Origin: Didymella arachidicola
Taxonomy: Eukaryota; Ascomycota; Dothideomycetes; Pleosporales; Didymellaceae
Direction: 5' to 3'
DNA: 64,000 nt
NCBI GenBank assembly: GCA_016630955.3
Contig: CM049995.1
Coordinates: forward strand, 434,001-498,000
Translations under genes and position numbers: made by a program
In this document: in pieces, positions 61,648 to 64,000 of the stretch
Layout of the letters: each line of letters begins with the position of its first letter
Numbering within the stretch: the first letter of the stretch is position 1
The notes under the pieces: generated by a model
The model's input: only the letters and a program-made list of their open reading frames with translations
Database searches by the model: none
What the model was told of the DNA's origin: nothing

Positions 61648-63431
61648 CGAGACATCACTGCCTCAGTAATACGGAGCACCTTCTGAGCAAGCCCACATGT
61701 GGGTGTCGCGTGCACACATATAGGAGGGCCGTGAAAATTGCATCGCTGCAAAGACCACTCGACTCCGCTGATTGTCCAGCGATCAGCCACCCAAGCGACT
61801 TGTCTTCAAACAACAGGACGCACATTCTGTCCTAGACTGGAAGTAATGGCGGCGCCTCCAAATGTGCACTCCACATCCCGGGGAAGAAGTTTGACAAGGC
61901 ATCCAGGGACAGCGAAGCTTTGCCAGAGGAGGACTAGCCTTCACTAAAAACGGGAGCTGGGTCAACCTCGTGTCTCGCGCTATTATTCAAGGCGATGACA
62001 AGCGCAGCTCCAGGCGCACTGAGGCGTGAGATGGTATCCTGAGCACGTGCTCTTCAGGAGATCATCAGGGGGGTTCTGAATCATTGAAGTGGGCCATCTC
62101 CGCCGGCAGGCGACACGACGATGGATCGTGCTGGTGGGAGTGCAATCGAGGCGTGGTTGGTTGTCTACCATAGGATATCCTGCATCCGTAGGCGCTCCAC
62201 GGTCTCTGTTCCTGTACTGCCGTTACAAAATGGGAGCATTGTGGCGTCGCTTGGAGTAGTCTGGGTATGGCGCAACGGCCTAGCTGGCCCTCGTCTAGTG
62301 CTACCGGTCAGCACCGCGCTGTGCGGCAATGTCAGTGGTAACCTTGGCTTTGTCTGAGTCATGTGCGCAACTTGTAACAGAGCGCTGTCACTGAAATCGC
62401 GTTGTTGTTCGCTACGGAAGTCTCGAATGTCAATCGAAATTCGGAAGAACATGCCCAAACTCGACGTCTGCACCCCGCGTGGCTTTACCTGTCAGGGTCT
62501 CGAACATGGAATGGGGCCCTACTCTGCATCGCTTGCGGCAAACGGTGTGCTGCCCCGCGAGCTGGACATGCAGTCAGGGTGGGAGACGCGGCACAGACGC
62601 CATTTCCAGCTTCCAGGTGCCATTGATCTCTTCCGATCGAGATCTTCAATCGTCCTGCATTGCTTGCTTGCAAGCAGGATGCCGCAAGACGGGGGTTGTT
62701 TTTGCGAGACCATGTCGACGTGGAATTGTGCTGAAGGAGGCCCTGGAAGCAGTTGCGGTCAATAATGGCGGAAGGGTGCATGCACGGCAGAGCTGCGGCC
62801 AGGGCTGTTGTAACGTGCAACTAGCCTGAAACGGCATGTTCAGGATAGGTGCTTGAGCACGCGATACAATACAAGCCCAGCACAAGACGTGAGATGGGGG
62901 ACACGAAGTCATAGTGACTTCTGTAAACAGAATACAGCGACGTTGCGAGCATTTCGCGTACAGTGCAACCTCGCTGTACATCATAGTAGCATGCTACTAA
63001 GCACAAGGAGGGCTCCGCCGAAGGAGCGGTCGCCCGCACTGCGCATCGAGATTCGGCGGTGTCCAGTTGGATCATGGGAGGCAGTTGTCAAGACACATTC
63101 GCGATGTTTGTTCGTGGGAGCCTGAGGATATTTGAGGCGGCGTCGGTCTCGCGTTCGAGGAAGTCGCGATGAGCGCGAGACCGAAGGTGCGGCCGCCAGG
63201 TTAGCGCAAGGCGGGTGGCTCAAAAGACATTCGTCACCCTCGATGCCTACCTCAACACACGCAAGCACGCCTGCCTTATGTTGGCGGCCTGGGACTTACT
63301 GATGCTGTCGAGTGTATACTCGTTGCTATATATACGATCTCACCATGCTGACAGTTGTGCTAACGCAGCTTAGCCGAACGTTTCGCGCAACAGCACCTCC
63401 ACGAACCACCGCCCACTGAGGGACAATCGCG
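61648..63431. other. Intergenic region, sulfatase-like gene to ABM gene
   Basis: This 1.8-kb region has short overlapping ORFs on both strands at 61.7-63.3 kb, none with a recognisable motif. It should contain the divergent promoters of the flanking genes. Confidence 0.4.
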
Positions 63432-64000
63432 ATGACCGTCACCGAGATCGCCCTCCTCCATCTCTCGAAAGGCGTGACAGCCAGCGATGCAGAGGTCCGC
63501 TCGAAGCTAGCGCACGCTAGAACTGTCATGCAGGAGTACACTGGCCGGACCTTCTATTACCTTCAACAAATCGAGGACCCGAGTTACATCTACATTATCG
63601 GGGAATGGGAGTCTCTCGACCAACACATGAACAATTTCATCCCAAGTGCGGATAACCAAGCGCTGCTTGAAGATGTCCAGGATTTGCTCAACGTGGAGTG
63701 GCTACTACACATTGACGCAGCTCACGCAGACCTGCCATTACCTGTCTCTGCAGAAGACCATGCGAAGGCTTCGGTCTATGGCCTTGTCAGACACTACGTA
63801 GGTGACGGGCACAAGGCGCAGTTCCAGGCAACGTATGAGAATGAGAAGCGCCACCTTCAAGCCTTCGTGACCGAGGGCACCATAGGAGGGGGCTGGCGCG
63901 TTGACAAGGAGGGCGATAAGGATGAATGGGTACTGCTGACACCCTGGACGAGCGTTGAGCAACACTACGCATTTGCTGAGACGGATGGATTTGTGGAATA
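63432..64000 (+). CDS. Antibiotic-biosynthesis-monooxygenase (ABM) domain-like protein (partial, 3' end beyond window)
   Basis: The frame is open from ATG 63432 to the window edge, giving 189 codons with no stop and no obvious intron. The first half reads MTVTEIALLHLSKGVTASD, then YYLQQIEDPSYIYIIGEWESLDQHMNNF. This is the dimeric alpha/beta-barrel pattern of ABM-like fungal proteins, in which a Trp-Glu-Ser segment is followed by a helix. After about 100 residues a second similar unit begins (ASVYGLVRHYVGDGHKAQFQATYENEK), with WVLLTPWTSVEQHYAF matching the first unit's WESLDQH. A tandem two-domain protein is therefore likely. Family members include small cofactor-free oxygenases and proteins of unknown function. 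The reaction here is unknown. Confidence 0.7.
   Translation, partial: MTVTEIALLHLSKGVTASDAEVRSKLAHARTVMQEYTGRTFYYLQQIEDPSYIYIIGEWESLDQHMNNFIPSADNQALLEDVQDLLNVEWLLHIDAAHADLPLPVSAEDHAKASVYGLVRHYVGDGHKAQFQATYENEKRHLQAFVTEGTIGGGWRVDKEGDKDEWVLLTPWTSVEQHYAFAETDGFVE

Overview
The window is nuclear DNA from a filamentous ascomycete (Pezizomycotina, probably Dothideomycetes; the class is an inference). Evidence: spliceosomal introns of about 47-55 nt with GTANGT donors and CTAAC/CTGAC branch points, fungal-specific proteins (TIM54, SFT2, Trl1-type tRNA ligase, Zn2Cys6 and C2H2/Zn2Cys6 regulators), and fungal pogo and copia transposons. Genes are compact, lie on both strands and show no operon structure. 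Exon joins were worked out by hand from splice signals and frame continuity.

Layout. 1-3.6 kb: TIM54 (3' end cut by the window edge), a tRNA-His-like sequence and an MFS sugar transporter. 3.6-15.6 kb: a gene-poor accessory tract with a Pho80-like cyclin ORF, an LRR-like fragment, degenerate tandem repeats, a small spliced Zn2Cys6 protein, a free-standing I-PpoI-type His-Me finger endonuclease, and coding-looking segments I cannot name. 15.6-37.5 kb: a housekeeping block of SFT2, a bHLH transcription factor with a long leader, COX19, NPR3, tRNA ligase TRL1, a THOC3/Tex1 WD40 protein, an SDR, a CsbD-like small protein and an Old Yellow Enzyme. 37.5-47.4 kb: a cluster-like set (MFS transporter, C2H2-Zn2Cys6 regulator, SDR with one nonsense codon, berberine-bridge-type FAD oxidase with one frameshift, glyoxalase I) containing a 31-bp inverted repeat. 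48-50.3 kb: TMA20 and SGT2, convergent, each with a tiny first coding exon. 51.18-58.54 kb: a transposon island with an apparently intact pogo-family DNA transposon (TA target duplication) and a complete Ty1/copia retrotransposon (identical 122-bp LTRs, AAGTC target duplication). 58.57-61.65 kb: a sulfatase-superfamily membrane protein. 63.4 kb to the end: a 3'-truncated ABM-domain-like gene.

How the genes work together. The housekeeping genes serve separate processes: mitochondrial import and COX assembly (TIM54, COX19), Golgi traffic (SFT2), TORC1 amino-acid signalling (NPR3), tRNA splicing and the unfolded protein response (TRL1), mRNA export (THOC3), translation (TMA20) and tail-anchored protein targeting (SGT2). 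The 36-47 kb set looks like a small oxidative or detoxification cluster with its own regulator and exporter in which two enzyme genes are broken. The least ordinary signals are the half-tRNA primer site of the young copia element, the complete I-PpoI metal and catalytic residue set in an ORF with no host intron or rDNA around it, and the inverted repeat beside the decaying genes. I did not find a clearly undescribed biological system.
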